Positions 34,837-42,945 of a stretch of DNA of 64,000 nt are shown here, one piece after another. The notes under the pieces were generated by a model. The model saw only the letters and a program-made list of their open reading frames with translations, ran no database searches and was not told the DNA's origin. Origin of the DNA: Candidatus Coatesiibacteriota bacterium (GTDB lineage: Bacteria; RBG-13-66-14; B26-G2; JAUVZD01); assembly GCA_030602715.1 (NCBI GenBank), contig JAUVZD010000007.1, positions 85,146 to 149,145 on the forward strand, read 5' to 3'. The position numbers were made by a program, and so were the translations under genes. The number at the start of each line of letters is the position of its first letter. Positions within the stretch are counted from its first letter, which is position 1.

Positions 34837-35469
34837 CTACCTCCGCACTTCTTCCAGAGTGTTCAATATCTTTACCACACTGGAGTCTATGTCAGCCATT
34901 ATCTTGTTTGAACGACCCACCAAAAAACCGTGGAAGACTATCGCAGCGATAGCTACAAATAGCCCAAAGGCAGTGCAGTGCATAGCTTCGGAGATGCCTG
35001 CGGAGAGGATGGCGGTCTTCTCTGCGGCACTGACCCCAGCCAAGGAACCGAAACAGGCGATCAGACCGGAGATGGTTCCCAAAAGACCAAGTAGAACCGC
35101 CACATTAGCCAGCATACCCAAATAAGGGATGCGTCGGTCAAGTCTCGGAATCTCCACCAGACTGACCTCGTCGGTCACCTGCTGTATGTCCTCCTCACCC
35201 TCCATAAAAGCCTGCAAAGCTGATTTTACGATGCGGGTCAGGGGTGTATCGTGCCTATTACACAGGTTGATAGCACCATTGATGTCCCGCTTCTTTATCA
35301 GCTTTAAACATTCCAGGGTGAAAGGCTCCGCTTTGATGTTGGACTTTATGGCAACATACCATATCCGCTCAATGATGATACTAAAGGCAAAGACCATAGT
35401 CGCCAAAATGAGATGCATCCCCCACTTCCCGGCCATATACCATCCAGCTACACCCTGTAACCATTCCAT
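34837..35469 (-). CDS. MotA/TolQ/ExbB-type proton-channel protein
   Basis: 210 residues with three membrane helices (about 17-37, 120-145 and 162-185) and a cytoplasmic loop between the first two. The family signature is IPYLGMLANVAVLLGLLGTISGLIACFGSLA and AGISEAMHCTAFGLFVAIAAIVFHGFL. It is the first gene of a five-gene operon with two TolR-type genes and two TonB-like proteins, transcribed from a strong promoter at 35586-35614. TolQ-type subunits form the pentamer that turns around the TolR dimer using the proton-motive force. No Pal, TolB or TolA of the standard Tol system is adjacent. Confidence 0.92.
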   Translation of the reverse strand: MEWLQGVAGWYMAGKWGMHLILATMVFAFSIIIERIWYVAIKSNIKAEPFTLECLKLIKKRDINGAINLCNRHDTPLTRIVKSALQAFMEGEEDIQQVTDEVSLVEIPRLDRRIPYLGMLANVAVLLGLLGTISGLIACFGSLAGVSAAEKTAILSAGISEAMHCTAFGLFVAIAAIVFHGFLVGRSNKIMADIDSSVVKILNTLEEVRR

Positions 35470-35585
35470 TCTTTTCTACCTCCTAAGAATTTATCCACTT
35501 ACTTCCCAAAATTTTCCATAAATGCGAATTTTGATTGCAAAATTTCTGTCGCCTACCTTCACCTATATTCTATAATACCCTACTA

Positions 35586-35614
35586 AACATACCACGAAAG
35601 GGTTATTTTGTCAA
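35586..35614 (-). promoter_or_regulatory. Promoter of the Glt-like operon
   Basis: On the minus strand TTGACA (35614-35609), 17-nt spacer, TATGTT (35591-35586). Leader about 110 nt. Confidence 0.65.
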
Positions 35615-35663
35615 GCCTTACTTGCCCACGAAATAACCTTTAGCCACATAATTTTTTGCCTGA

Positions 35664-37274
35664 CTACCTCCTCCAGAATTGAAATCTCCTCCAATCCCTG
35701 CGTTTCTTTCTTCCCTTCACCTCCTCCTCCTCCTCCAAGGTGCATACTTCTATCTCCTCCAGCCGCTTGCCCAACATCTTATTCAAGTGGTCAAAATCCT
35801 GATAGCTAATTCGCCCCTGCCGTAGAGCTTCCTGCAACGCCTCCCGTTCCTTCTGGATGAGTAGACGACGGGTGGCGGTCAGTTCCTCCCCCTTCAAGTC
35901 CGGGTATTCATCCTGCAGTTTATCAAGCTCTTTCTCCAGCTCGTTTATCCCCTTACGGTATTCTCGGCGCAGAAGGATATAATTGCTCCGCAATAACCCC
36001 CCACCCTTCCACGACCGCTCCAGTTCTCGCAAAGCCTCCTGAGAAGTAATCAATCTTCCCATCAGCCGCTGGTATCGCCCCTTCTGCTCTGGCAAGCGAG
36101 TGAAACCTAAAAAATGAACCAATGGGTTTATGGTCAACCCTTGAACCAACAGGGAGAGGAGAACCACCCCAAATGTCGTAGCCAAGATGAAATGGTATTG
36201 GGGCATTCCCTGGGGAATGGAGAGAACCAAGGCTAAGACTACTGTGCCACGCATAGCACCCCACACCATAACATGGCGGTTGCGGAATGGAATCTTTCCG
36301 TCTATTAGCGAACATATTGGGGTAATACAGTAGATAATTGTTGAGCGAGAAACGAGTATCGCCCCAAAGACGATGACTATAGGAAAGATGTAGTGGGTAA
36401 TATTCACATTGGACATCTGCATTCCGATAAGCAGGAAAATTATAGAGTTAACGATAAAAGTGGCGAACTCCCAGAAAGAGACGATGGTAATCCGAGAGAT
36501 GGGTGATAGCGCACGACGGAATCCATAATTACCCACCACCAGCCCAGCAGCCAATACTGCGATAATCCCCGACTGGTGGAGGAGTTCTGCCACCAGAGTA
36601 GTGCTATAGACCACGATAGTTGTCACGGTGACCCCAATAAGGTGATTATCAATTCGCTGGAGGATGACCGAGCCGATAAGTCCAAACACCAACCCCAGAG
36701 CCAGCCCCCCAAAGGTGACCATGAAGAAGGAGCCTATGGCGTTAGTTAAGGAGAACTCTCCCACCAGCAGGATACCCAGAACTATCTGGAAGACCACTAT
36801 AGCCACACCATCGTCAACCAGGCTCTCGCTCTTCATGGTAATGGTCAAACGCTTATCCACGCCCAGCCTTTGGAAGACAGCTAACACCGATACTGGATCC
36901 GTCGCCGAGAGTAGTGCCCCCAACAGAAGAGCATATCCCCACTGGACACCGGAACCGAGATGGATAATTATTGTGCAGATCCCCATTCCCACCAATAAGC
37001 CCGGAATGGCTAAAATCAGGATAGTGCGTATGTTACGCAGAAAATCCCTCAAGGGAATATTTATCGCTGCATCAAAGATGAGCACCGGTAAAAGAACGGT
37101 CATTATCAGCCCAGAGGTCAGCTCCAACACAGGAAGCAGTTTGAAATAGCCTATCACCAACCCCACTAATACCAGAGCGATGGTATAGGGTAGGCGAATG
37201 TAGGAGACCAGCACAGCAACCGAGCTAAAAATTATCAGAATCAGTATGTATATCTGTAGGTCCGGGAACTCCAT
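35664..37274 (-). CDS. CPA1-type sodium/proton antiporter
   Basis: 536 residues. About 12 membrane helices (residues 1-395), then a cytoplasmic basic/coiled tail (about 400-536) rich in Arg, Lys and Glu. Key motifs: LLGALLSATDPVSVLAVF and the ion-binding helix MKSESLVDDGVAIVVFQIVLG. CPA1 proteins usually carry Asn-Asp (ND) in this helix, whereas here it is Asp-Asp (VDDG). Later HVMVWGAMRGTVVLALVLS is also typical. Exchanges Na+ (or K+) for H+ across the inner membrane. Isolated gene convergent to nothing, divergent from the short secreted gene at 37424. Confidence 0.9.
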   Translation of the reverse strand: MEFPDLQIYILILIIFSSVAVLVSYIRLPYTIALVLVGLVIGYFKLLPVLELTSGLIMTVLLPVLIFDAAINIPLRDFLRNIRTILILAIPGLLVGMGICTIIIHLGSGVQWGYALLLGALLSATDPVSVLAVFQRLGVDKRLTITMKSESLVDDGVAIVVFQIVLGILLVGEFSLTNAIGSFFMVTFGGLALGLVFGLIGSVILQRIDNHLIGVTVTTIVVYSTTLVAELLHQSGIIAVLAAGLVVGNYGFRRALSPISRITIVSFWEFATFIVNSIIFLLIGMQMSNVNITHYIFPIVIVFGAILVSRSTIIYCITPICSLIDGKIPFRNRHVMVWGAMRGTVVLALVLSIPQGMPQYHFILATTFGVVLLSLLVQGLTINPLVHFLGFTRLPEQKGRYQRLMGRLITSQEALRELERSWKGGGLLRSNYILLRREYRKGINELEKELDKLQDEYPDLKGEELTATRRLLIQKEREALQEALRQGRISYQDFDHLNKMLGKRLEEIEVCTLEEEEEVKGRKKRRDWRRFQFWRR

Positions 37275-37347
37275 AATTATTTACTTTAATTATTATTATA
37301 AGTTTTGTCAAGGAAATTCCATAGATACGGGAAAGTGAAAAAAACCA

Positions 37348-37376
37348 TTGACAAGCTTGGTTACTACATATATAAT
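37348..37376 (+). promoter_or_regulatory. Consensus sigma-70 promoter
   Basis: TTGACA, exactly 17 nt, TATAAT: the best promoter in the window, 47 bp before ATG 37424. Confidence 0.85.
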
Positions 37377-37423
37377 ATATCTAGAATTTGCAGAAGACAC
37401 CCCCCTATTGGAGGAGGAAAGCG

Positions 37424-38053
37424 ATGAAAAAAATCATCCTTTCATTTGGCGTTCTTTCTTTAATGGTCGCCCCGCTCCTGGCCACTGAGGTAATTATTGG
37501 AGACCAGGACGGATTCCATAACGACCCCTGGTGTGGCGGCTGAAGTGCACAAATGAGGTATCAAGCCTTAATCCTGCAGTCGGAGATCGGACTTGCGGGC
37601 GAAATCACCAAGTTAGCATTTCAAGCCTACACCAGCTCGGGAGGAAGCTTCAATAACGTCCATGTTTATCTCTGCCATACTTCCGTTGATTCATTGAGCA
37701 CCAGCTTTGAAGCCAACTACGGTGGAAACGACCCCGGGGAAGTATTTTATGCCCCAACAAAGTCAATGTCGGGATCAGCCGAAAGCTGGACGGACATAGT
37801 ATTTGACGACCCCTATTACTACAACAACAGCGACAACCTGCTGGTGGAAATTAAATGGAGCGGGGGAAGTGGCACATACTACTCCCACACATCCAACACA
37901 TCCGGCTACTACTCCTGCGGTTACGCCTTGAGCTACTCCGCCCCCACCATGACCCACCACAACCAATGGCACAATCGCTTCCGCCTGACCATCGAACCCA
38001 CCGATGAAGTCCAACCCGCTTCCCTGGGTAAACTGCGTAGTCTATACCACTAG
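37424..38053 (+). pseudogene. Exported protein with tail motif, interrupted by an in-frame TGA
   Basis: Reading from ATG 37424, preceded by GGAGGAGG, gives a signal peptide (MKKIILSFGVLSLMVAPLLA), then TEVIIGDQDGFHNDPWCGG, then a TGA at 37541-37543. After it the same frame runs on for 170 codons: MRYQALILQSEIG, a beta-rich body (EITKLAFQAY, VHVYLCHTSVDSLSTSF, NNSDNLLVEIKWSGGSG) and the tail PASLGKLRSLYH. Neither half is functional alone, because export signal and body are split. A TGG-to-TGA change would explain it, as would a sequencing error; recoding (selenocysteine or readthrough) is possible but unsupported. The promoter, ribosome site and terminator are all intact. Confidence 0.8.
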
Positions 38054-38070
38054 ACCTAAGATAAGCCTCC

Positions 38071-38098
38071 CCCCAGCCATCAAGGCTGGGGATTTTTT
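38071..38098 (+). terminator. Terminator after the interrupted exported gene
   Basis: Arms CCCCAGCC and GGCTGGGG with a 5-nt loop, followed by TTTTTT. Confidence 0.93.
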
Positions 38099-38177
38099 AT
38101 ACCCATTCCGACCTTCTAATTCACCAGCAAACGACCATTTTACTACCCCGCTTATCCCGCCACCTTACCACCTTCAC

Positions 38178-38206
38178 TTGCGCAAAAGCCTTCTATGTGC
38201 TATCCT
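38178..38206 (+). promoter_or_regulatory. Promoter 8 bp in front of the ABC ATPase start codon
   Basis: TTGCGC, 17-nt spacer, TATCCT ending 8 bp before ATG 38215, with no ribosome binding site. Weak boxes; predicted leaderless start. Confidence 0.4.
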
Positions 38207-38214
38207 GTTCCCAA

Positions 38215-39198
38215 ATGACCGCCGAGGATAAAATTCTCCCAAAACCACTGGTCTCCGTCCGGGGTCTTCGCAAATTCTACCCCGCCGGGCGAAGGTTCCC
38301 CTGGCTCCGCTCCAAGCCCCCCATTCTCGCCCTGGATGGATTTGATATGGACATATTCCCCGGCAAAATCCACGCTCTTATTGGTCCAAACGGCGCCGGC
38401 AAGACCACCCTGCTTAAAATCCTCTGGAACCTGATCCAGCCGGATGAAGGCTTAATAGAATCCAACCACTTAGCCGACGATGATACAGTCCTGGTATCCG
38501 GGGAGGAGCGGGGTTTCTACTACCGCTTAAACGGCTGGGCTAACCTGGTATTCTTCGGTCGGCTATCCGGCAACTCCCGTCAAGAAACCCTCTCCCGGGC
38601 GACACAGTTAGCCGAGCGCCTGCGCCTCTCAGGCATCCTCAATCGCCGTTATCAGACCTACTCCAGCGGTGAGCGCCAGAAGTTAGCCATCCTGAGAGCT
38701 TTGTTGCAGGCGCCCCGCTTGATGATGATAGACGACCTGGCTAAGGGGCTGGACCCCCAAGCCACCCGGGAACTCACTGACATTCTCCTTGAGTTGGCCA
38801 GGGATGGTATGAGCATACTCTTAGCCACCCACCGTCTGGATTTAGCCGCCCAAATGTGCGACACCATCACCCTGATTCACCGGGGGAAAAACATCGCCAC
38901 CGGAAGCCCTCAAAAGCTCTCCCAACAGGTCTTTCCCCACCGCCATTACCGTATCGTTTTGAGCGGGGATGAGGTGACCGCCCGAAAAATACTCGCCGGG
39001 TCCATCACCTCCGATATTGAGATAAAGGATGGGCACCTCAGCGCTGAACTGGTGGTAAGCGATGAAGAGGAACTCGCTAAGCTCAGCCTGACCCTGGCCC
39101 AAAACGGCATCTCCATCATAGAGCTCTCCTCCTTAGAGGAGGAGCTGGAGACGGTCTATAACCACCTTTTGCAGGATAGCGATTCCAATGACGGATAG
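38215..39198 (+). CDS. ABC transporter ATP-binding protein (ABC-2 exporter type)
   Basis: 327 residues from ATG 38215; a GTG at 38197 is in frame but has no better support. Walker A GPNGAGKTTLLK (about 61-72), Q-loop in WNLIQPDEG, signature YSSGERQKLAI and Walker B RLMMIDDLAKGLDP. The H-loop is in LLATHRLDLA. Two oddities: the signature is YSSGE instead of LSGGQ, and the residue after the Walker B Asp is Asp instead of the catalytic Glu. It overlaps the permease gene by 11 bp. The exporter's substrate is unknown. Confidence 0.9.
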   Translation: MTAEDKILPKPLVSVRGLRKFYPAGRRFPWLRSKPPILALDGFDMDIFPGKIHALIGPNGAGKTTLLKILWNLIQPDEGLIESNHLADDDTVLVSGEERGFYYRLNGWANLVFFGRLSGNSRQETLSRATQLAERLRLSGILNRRYQTYSSGERQKLAILRALLQAPRLMMIDDLAKGLDPQATRELTDILLELARDGMSILLATHRLDLAAQMCDTITLIHRGKNIATGSPQKLSQQVFPHRHYRIVLSGDEVTARKILAGSITSDIEIKDGHLSAELVVSDEEELAKLSLTLAQNGISIIELSSLEEELETVYNHLLQDSDSNDG

Positions 39199-40021
39199 AG
39201 CAAAAAGAAAATTAAGATTCCCCTCCCAGATGGCTGCCTTCTTCATCCGAGACCTGCAGATATGGGTCTCCTATCGCCTGTCACTGTTCCTGGACATCGT
39301 CGGCTTGGTGGGGACCGCCCTCGCCTTCTTCCTTCTGGGGCTTGCATTTGAGGGCTACATCCCCCCGATGTTAGAACAATACGGGGGCTACTTCCCCTTC
39401 GTCATCATCGGCATCGCCTTCTTCGGCTTCCAGTCCAACGGTCTTTACGGTCTCTCCGGAAGCCTCCGTGAAGAACAGCTGCAAGGCACCCTGGAGCCGA
39501 TGCTTTCCTCCCGCATCACCCCGCTCTCCCTCTCCCTGGCGACAAACACATTCAGCTTCCTGCGCACCCTGGTCAGGGCGGTGCTCTTCCTGGTGCTGGG
39601 GGCGTTGGTCTTCTCCGTGGACCTCTCCTCTATGAACATTCCCTCCGCCATTGTCGTGCTTGCCCTCTCCCTTCCGCCCTTCCTCGCTCTGGGGATGCTC
39701 TCCGGCGCCTTCACCCTGGCATTCAAACGTGGCGACCCCGTTCGTTTGGTCTATGGGGGGCTCTCGGTGCTCCTCTCCGGCTTATACTTCCCCTATCAGC
39801 TTCTGCCCCAGCCCCTGCAGTGGTTGGCTCACGCCTTCCCGCTCACCCACGCACTGAGCGGCTTACGAGCCGCCCTGCTGAACGGCGCCAGTTTCTCCGA
39901 GGTATCCACACAGATTATTTGGCTTTTGGGCATGGGAGTAGTATTGCTCCCCCTGGGCATAGTAGCCTTAAAGCTGGGTCACCGCAAAGCCCGCCGGGAC
40001 GGGAGCTATGCGCAGTATTAG
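39188..40021 (+). CDS. ABC-2 type transporter permease
   Basis: 277 residues with six membrane helices (about 33-53, 68-90, 114-138, 148-172, 185-203 and 245-268). The ABC-2 signature is the cytoplasmic LREEQLQGTLEPMLSSRITPLSLSLA and the SGLYFPYQLLPQPLQWLAHAFPLTHALSGLRAALL block typical of NodJ/DrrB-like exporters. The start overlaps the ATPase gene, so the two are made together. Substrate class (drug, polysaccharide or lipid) cannot be told. Confidence 0.92.
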   Translation: MTDRAKRKLRFPSQMAAFFIRDLQIWVSYRLSLFLDIVGLVGTALAFFLLGLAFEGYIPPMLEQYGGYFPFVIIGIAFFGFQSNGLYGLSGSLREEQLQGTLEPMLSSRITPLSLSLATNTFSFLRTLVRAVLFLVLGALVFSVDLSSMNIPSAIVVLALSLPPFLALGMLSGAFTLAFKRGDPVRLVYGGLSVLLSGLYFPYQLLPQPLQWLAHAFPLTHALSGLRAALLNGASFSEVSTQIIWLLGMGVVLLPLGIVALKLGHRKARRDGSYAQY

Positions 40022-40072
40022 GGGGGGGATAACCACCCCAGCTCAAAGGATAAAAAGCGCTCATATCTTCAA

Positions 40073-40101
40073 TTGACTTTTGGGGAAAGATTTAATAAAA
40101 T
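40073..40101 (+). promoter_or_regulatory. Promoter of the C39-like lipoprotein gene
   Basis: TTGACT, 17-nt spacer, TAAAAT, 45 bp before ATG 40147. Confidence 0.65.
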
Positions 40102-40146
40102 TTACAAAAAATAGCCTTCAATGATAAACAATGGAGGTTTGGGAAG

Positions 40147-41202
40147 ATGAAGTCCAGAAATATGCTCAGCTTGAAAATCGCGGGAATACTTCTTGCCACG
40201 ATACTTTTGGCATTCTCCTCGTGCGAAATAATAGAGGAACTCCTGAACCCATACAACGCCGAACTGGTATTTGAACAGATAGACTTTGATTTGGGCGGGG
40301 AGATAATCACCAACTCCTCCTGGGGCTCGGTAACTCTTACCTATACCGGCTCGCGGGATGTGCTCTACTTCAACCTGGCGGTGAACGATTCGTGGGTCAT
40401 CCAGAACATACCCGTCCTGAGCCCTAAGGGAGAGGGTATTATACAGTCACTTACACTTAGATTTGACCTGGGGGTGTCCAGCGGAACCGAGGTGCTCACA
40501 TTGGAATATGCCTTTGACTTGAACACGGACACGCTTGAAACCATGCCCAGGGTGGTGCAAACATCATCGGTCAGAGACGGAAATATCATCTTCTATCCCG
40601 GCTTCACCGACGAAGATGTAAGTCTGGACCCGCCAAGCATACTGGTCGGGGGAGTGTCAATCCGCTACGCCTATCATGAGGGTGATTTCCCCAATCAAGA
40701 GTGCGGGATAAACGAGTGCACTCCGGTAGCGGTGTCCAACAGCCTTCAGTTTCTCAACGATGAATATGGTCTCGGATTTACCGACGACCAGATGAGCATC
40801 GCTACTATGAAAATGGCTACCGAATGGACTCCAAACGGTTGCCTGATTTATGACTGGAACGACCAACTCGCCTGGTGGAAGGTAAAGGACCAATATATGG
40901 AGGATAACGATTATCCGATAACCACCCGTAACATAACTGACTTTAACCAGATTATTTACGAAATAGCAGATGGACAAGATGTCGAACTCGTTCTAGACTC
41001 TCACTGCGCAGCGGTAACAGGACTCTACCAACTTGATAGCAAATATGTCCTATACATTGCCCATGATATCAAACAAGGGCAATCTGGTGGAACTGTAACT
41101 GAGGGGCTTATTTACGATCCCTCAACCGGTACTTTCAGTGGGGCAACTTGGGCTAACGGTGATATTTTTCACTATTTTGTGGTAGAGTGTCCTGAGGAGT
41201 AA
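40147..41202 (+). CDS. Lipoprotein with a C-terminal papain-like (C39-like) domain
   Basis: 351 residues. The N terminus is a lipoprotein signal (ILLATILLAFSSC, Cys about 27). Residues about 35-150 form a beta-sandwich (VFEQIDFDLGGEIITNSSWGSVTLTY). The C-terminal half looks like a cysteine peptidase fold: NQECGINECTPVAVSNSLQFLN (candidate nucleophile Cys with helix), and a His in VLDSHCAAVTGLYQL followed by a strand and Asp in YIAHDIKQG. I cannot name the family with certainty; C39-like or a related papain-like fold is the best guess. An isolated gene with its own promoter and terminator, GGAGG upstream. Confidence 0.65.
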   Translation: MKSRNMLSLKIAGILLATILLAFSSCEIIEELLNPYNAELVFEQIDFDLGGEIITNSSWGSVTLTYTGSRDVLYFNLAVNDSWVIQNIPVLSPKGEGIIQSLTLRFDLGVSSGTEVLTLEYAFDLNTDTLETMPRVVQTSSVRDGNIIFYPGFTDEDVSLDPPSILVGGVSIRYAYHEGDFPNQECGINECTPVAVSNSLQFLNDEYGLGFTDDQMSIATMKMATEWTPNGCLIYDWNDQLAWWKVKDQYMEDNDYPITTRNITDFNQIIYEIADGQDVELVLDSHCAAVTGLYQLDSKYVLYIAHDIKQGQSGGTVTEGLIYDPSTGTFSGATWANGDIFHYFVVECPEE

Positions 41203-41250
41203 AAAAAATAAACAAAACCACTTAGCAATTTTGGTGAATTTATTGTAAAC

Positions 41251-41279
41251 AAAGCCCCCACTTCCGGCGAGGGCTTTTT
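41251..41279 (+). terminator. Terminator after the C39-like lipoprotein gene
   Basis: Arms AAAGCCC and GGGCTTT with a 13-nt loop, followed by T residues. Confidence 0.75.
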
Positions 41280-41321
41280 CATTCTCCCAAATGCTCACAG
41301 CCTTAAACAAGGCACTTAATG

Positions 41322-41348
41322 AAAAAACGCCCATATCCTGCCGGGCGT
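41322..41348 (-). terminator. Terminator after the pentapeptide lipoprotein gene
   Basis: Arms ACGCCC and GGGCGT followed on the minus strand by at least six T residues, 27 bp after the stop at 41375. Confidence 0.8.
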
Positions 41349-41374
41349 CTCATTTCGCTATCGGCGCTACCCCA

Positions 41375-42058
41375 CTATCCGCTCCCGAAGTCCACCTTGC
41401 TCGCTCCCCCCCAACTGACTCCCTCGGTGATAGCGCCCTTAAAGCTGGTGTTGACGATGCTTGCGCCATGAAACTGTGCCCCGGAGATGTCGCTCTCGTC
41501 AAAGCTGGAACCGACGATATTGGCAGAGCTGAAGTCGGCGTTCTTGGCGCTTCCCCCCTCAAAGCTGACCCCCACCATGTTAACCCCGTTGAAGTCAGCT
41601 CCGTTGGCTACCGCCCCGTCCAATATTGTATCAACCAGGTTAGCCCCCTCCAGGAGGGCGCCGTTCAGCATTGCCCCCTCCAGATTTGCGCCCACCAGCT
41701 GGACATCGGAGAGGTCCGCCCCGGCAAGATTGCAGTCCGAGAGATCCGCCCCGACAAGTATTGCCCCGCTGAGCTTGGCGGCGGAGAGGTCGGCGCCGTT
41801 GAAGTCCACCTCAGCCAGATTGTAACCGCTCAAGTCCTCACCGTCTTTGACCTTAGAGACGATGAGCTGAACATAAGCCTCCTTCTCCTTCAGGTGGGTC
41901 CAGCAGTAGTCGGCGCCGGTGAGGGCGTTCTTATCGCAGTCTCCCTGCCCACAATCCTTTGTTACCACCCAACTCCCTCTACCGCAGGATATGAGCACCG
42001 CAAAGAAGAATAAGAGCAATAGAAAAGCAAGCCATTTTTTATCTTTATCATTCAACAT
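41375..42058 (-). CDS. Pentapeptide-repeat lipoprotein
   Basis: 227 residues from ATG 42058, preceded by GGGGAGGAAG; the frame is open further upstream without support. The N terminus is a lipoprotein signal (LLLLFFFAVLISC), then a short Cys-rich segment (CGQGDCDKNALTGADYC). From about residue 75 to the end there are some 25 repeats of A-(D/N)-L/F-x-x (VDFNGADLSAAKLSGAILVGADLSDC and so on). These fold as a right-handed quadrilateral beta-helix. Lipid anchoring of a pentapeptide protein is less common than cytoplasmic forms. Function unknown; a surface scaffold is one option. Confidence 0.87.
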   Translation of the reverse strand: MLNDKDKKWLAFLLLLFFFAVLISCGRGSWVVTKDCGQGDCDKNALTGADYCWTHLKEKEAYVQLIVSKVKDGEDLSGYNLAEVDFNGADLSAAKLSGAILVGADLSDCNLAGADLSDVQLVGANLEGAMLNGALLEGANLVDTILDGAVANGADFNGVNMVGVSFEGGSAKNADFSSANIVGSSFDESDISGAQFHGASIVNTSFKGAITEGVSWGGASKVDFGSG

Positions 42059-42189
42059 AACTTCCTCCCCAGAGAAAGACAGATTCGCAAGCGATAAAAA
42101 TCCATTAAAAAAATTATAACATACAGATTGAAATGTAGTATCAAAAAAGCCTCCATCCGCCCTTAAATCACAACCTGCCACTATCACTA

Positions 42190-42218
42190 TTGACCAGCCC
42201 CCAACGAAGTGCTATCAT
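42190..42218 (+). promoter_or_regulatory. Promoter 10 bp in front of the DUF5683-like gene
   Basis: TTGACC, 17-nt spacer, TATCAT ending 10 bp before ATG 42229, with no ribosome binding site. Predicted leaderless or nearly so. Confidence 0.55.
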
Positions 42219-42228
42219 TCAGCTACTA

Positions 42229-42909
42229 ATGCCAAAGACCCCGAAAATTAAGTTACAATCGCTGATTATCACCGCTTTCGCACTCTCGCTTACCCTTATC
42301 CCAGCATCCCCCGCATCGGCTCAAGACGAGACCGGTGAGGAGGGGGCAGTCTCCTCCACCGCACCTCCCAGCGAGGAGTCCACCGGTCTCTCTCCGGAGG
42401 AGATAGAGGCGCTCATTCTAGCCCCCAGGGAGGGGGAACTCTTTCTGGACTCCTCTTATCTTGTGGTCAGCACCGTGGAGATGAAATCGCCCACCGGCGC
42501 CCTGCTCCGCTCCCTGGTTCTGCCCGGCTGGGGGCAGTTCTACAACCGCGCCTGGTGGAAGGGGCTCCTGGTAATAGGCGGGGAGGCAACTCTTGCCGCC
42601 ATCGCCGTGCGTCAATATCTCAAAAGCAAGGATTACCTTAGTAAAGCCCGGGAGACCTCCGGAGCGGAATCGGACTACAATCTGAGCCAATATCAACATT
42701 ACCAGGTGGAGGCGGAGAAATACGGCTGGTTCTTCGTCGGCGTGCTGGTCTTCTCCATGCTGGACGCCTATGTTGACGCCCACCTCTATGACTGGGATGT
42801 GGGCGACATAGAGAGGGAGGAGGAAGCTGACAGCGTTGAAGACAAGTTCTCGCTTGCTCTCCTCCCCCGAAAGGATGGATTTGGGCTTGCGTTTGGGTTC
42901 AGTTTTTGA
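42229..42909 (+). CDS. DUF5683-like membrane protein
   Basis: 226 residues from ATG 42229; the frame is open to a TTG at 42190 that overlaps the promoter. Signal peptide about 1-30 (ASPASAQ). An acidic linker follows, then the DUF5683 signature SLVLPGWGQFYNRAWWKGLLVIGGEATLAA (about 93-122), with two or three membrane helices, and DAYVDAHLYDWDVGD. The family is common in FCB bacteria and of unknown function. Same-strand neighbour of manC-type and tatC genes (37 bp upstream of the first), so the three may be co-transcribed. Confidence 0.8.
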   Translation: MPKTPKIKLQSLIITAFALSLTLIPASPASAQDETGEEGAVSSTAPPSEESTGLSPEEIEALILAPREGELFLDSSYLVVSTVEMKSPTGALLRSLVLPGWGQFYNRAWWKGLLVIGGEATLAAIAVRQYLKSKDYLSKARETSGAESDYNLSQYQHYQVEAEKYGWFFVGVLVFSMLDAYVDAHLYDWDVGDIEREEEADSVEDKFSLALLPRKDGFGLAFGFSF

Positions 42910-42945
42910 GCAGGCTTTACACTTTAGATAAATCAAGGATTGCTG

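Noticed and set aside
37541-37600. Selenocysteine codon at the in-frame TGA
   Set aside because: No convincing hairpin follows within the expected distance, and no redox-type motif surrounds the codon. A nonsense mutation or sequence error is simpler.
41290-42013. 240-codon plus-strand frame over the pentapeptide gene
   Set aside because: Mirror of a repetitive coding sequence; the minus strand has the lipoprotein signal and ribosome site.
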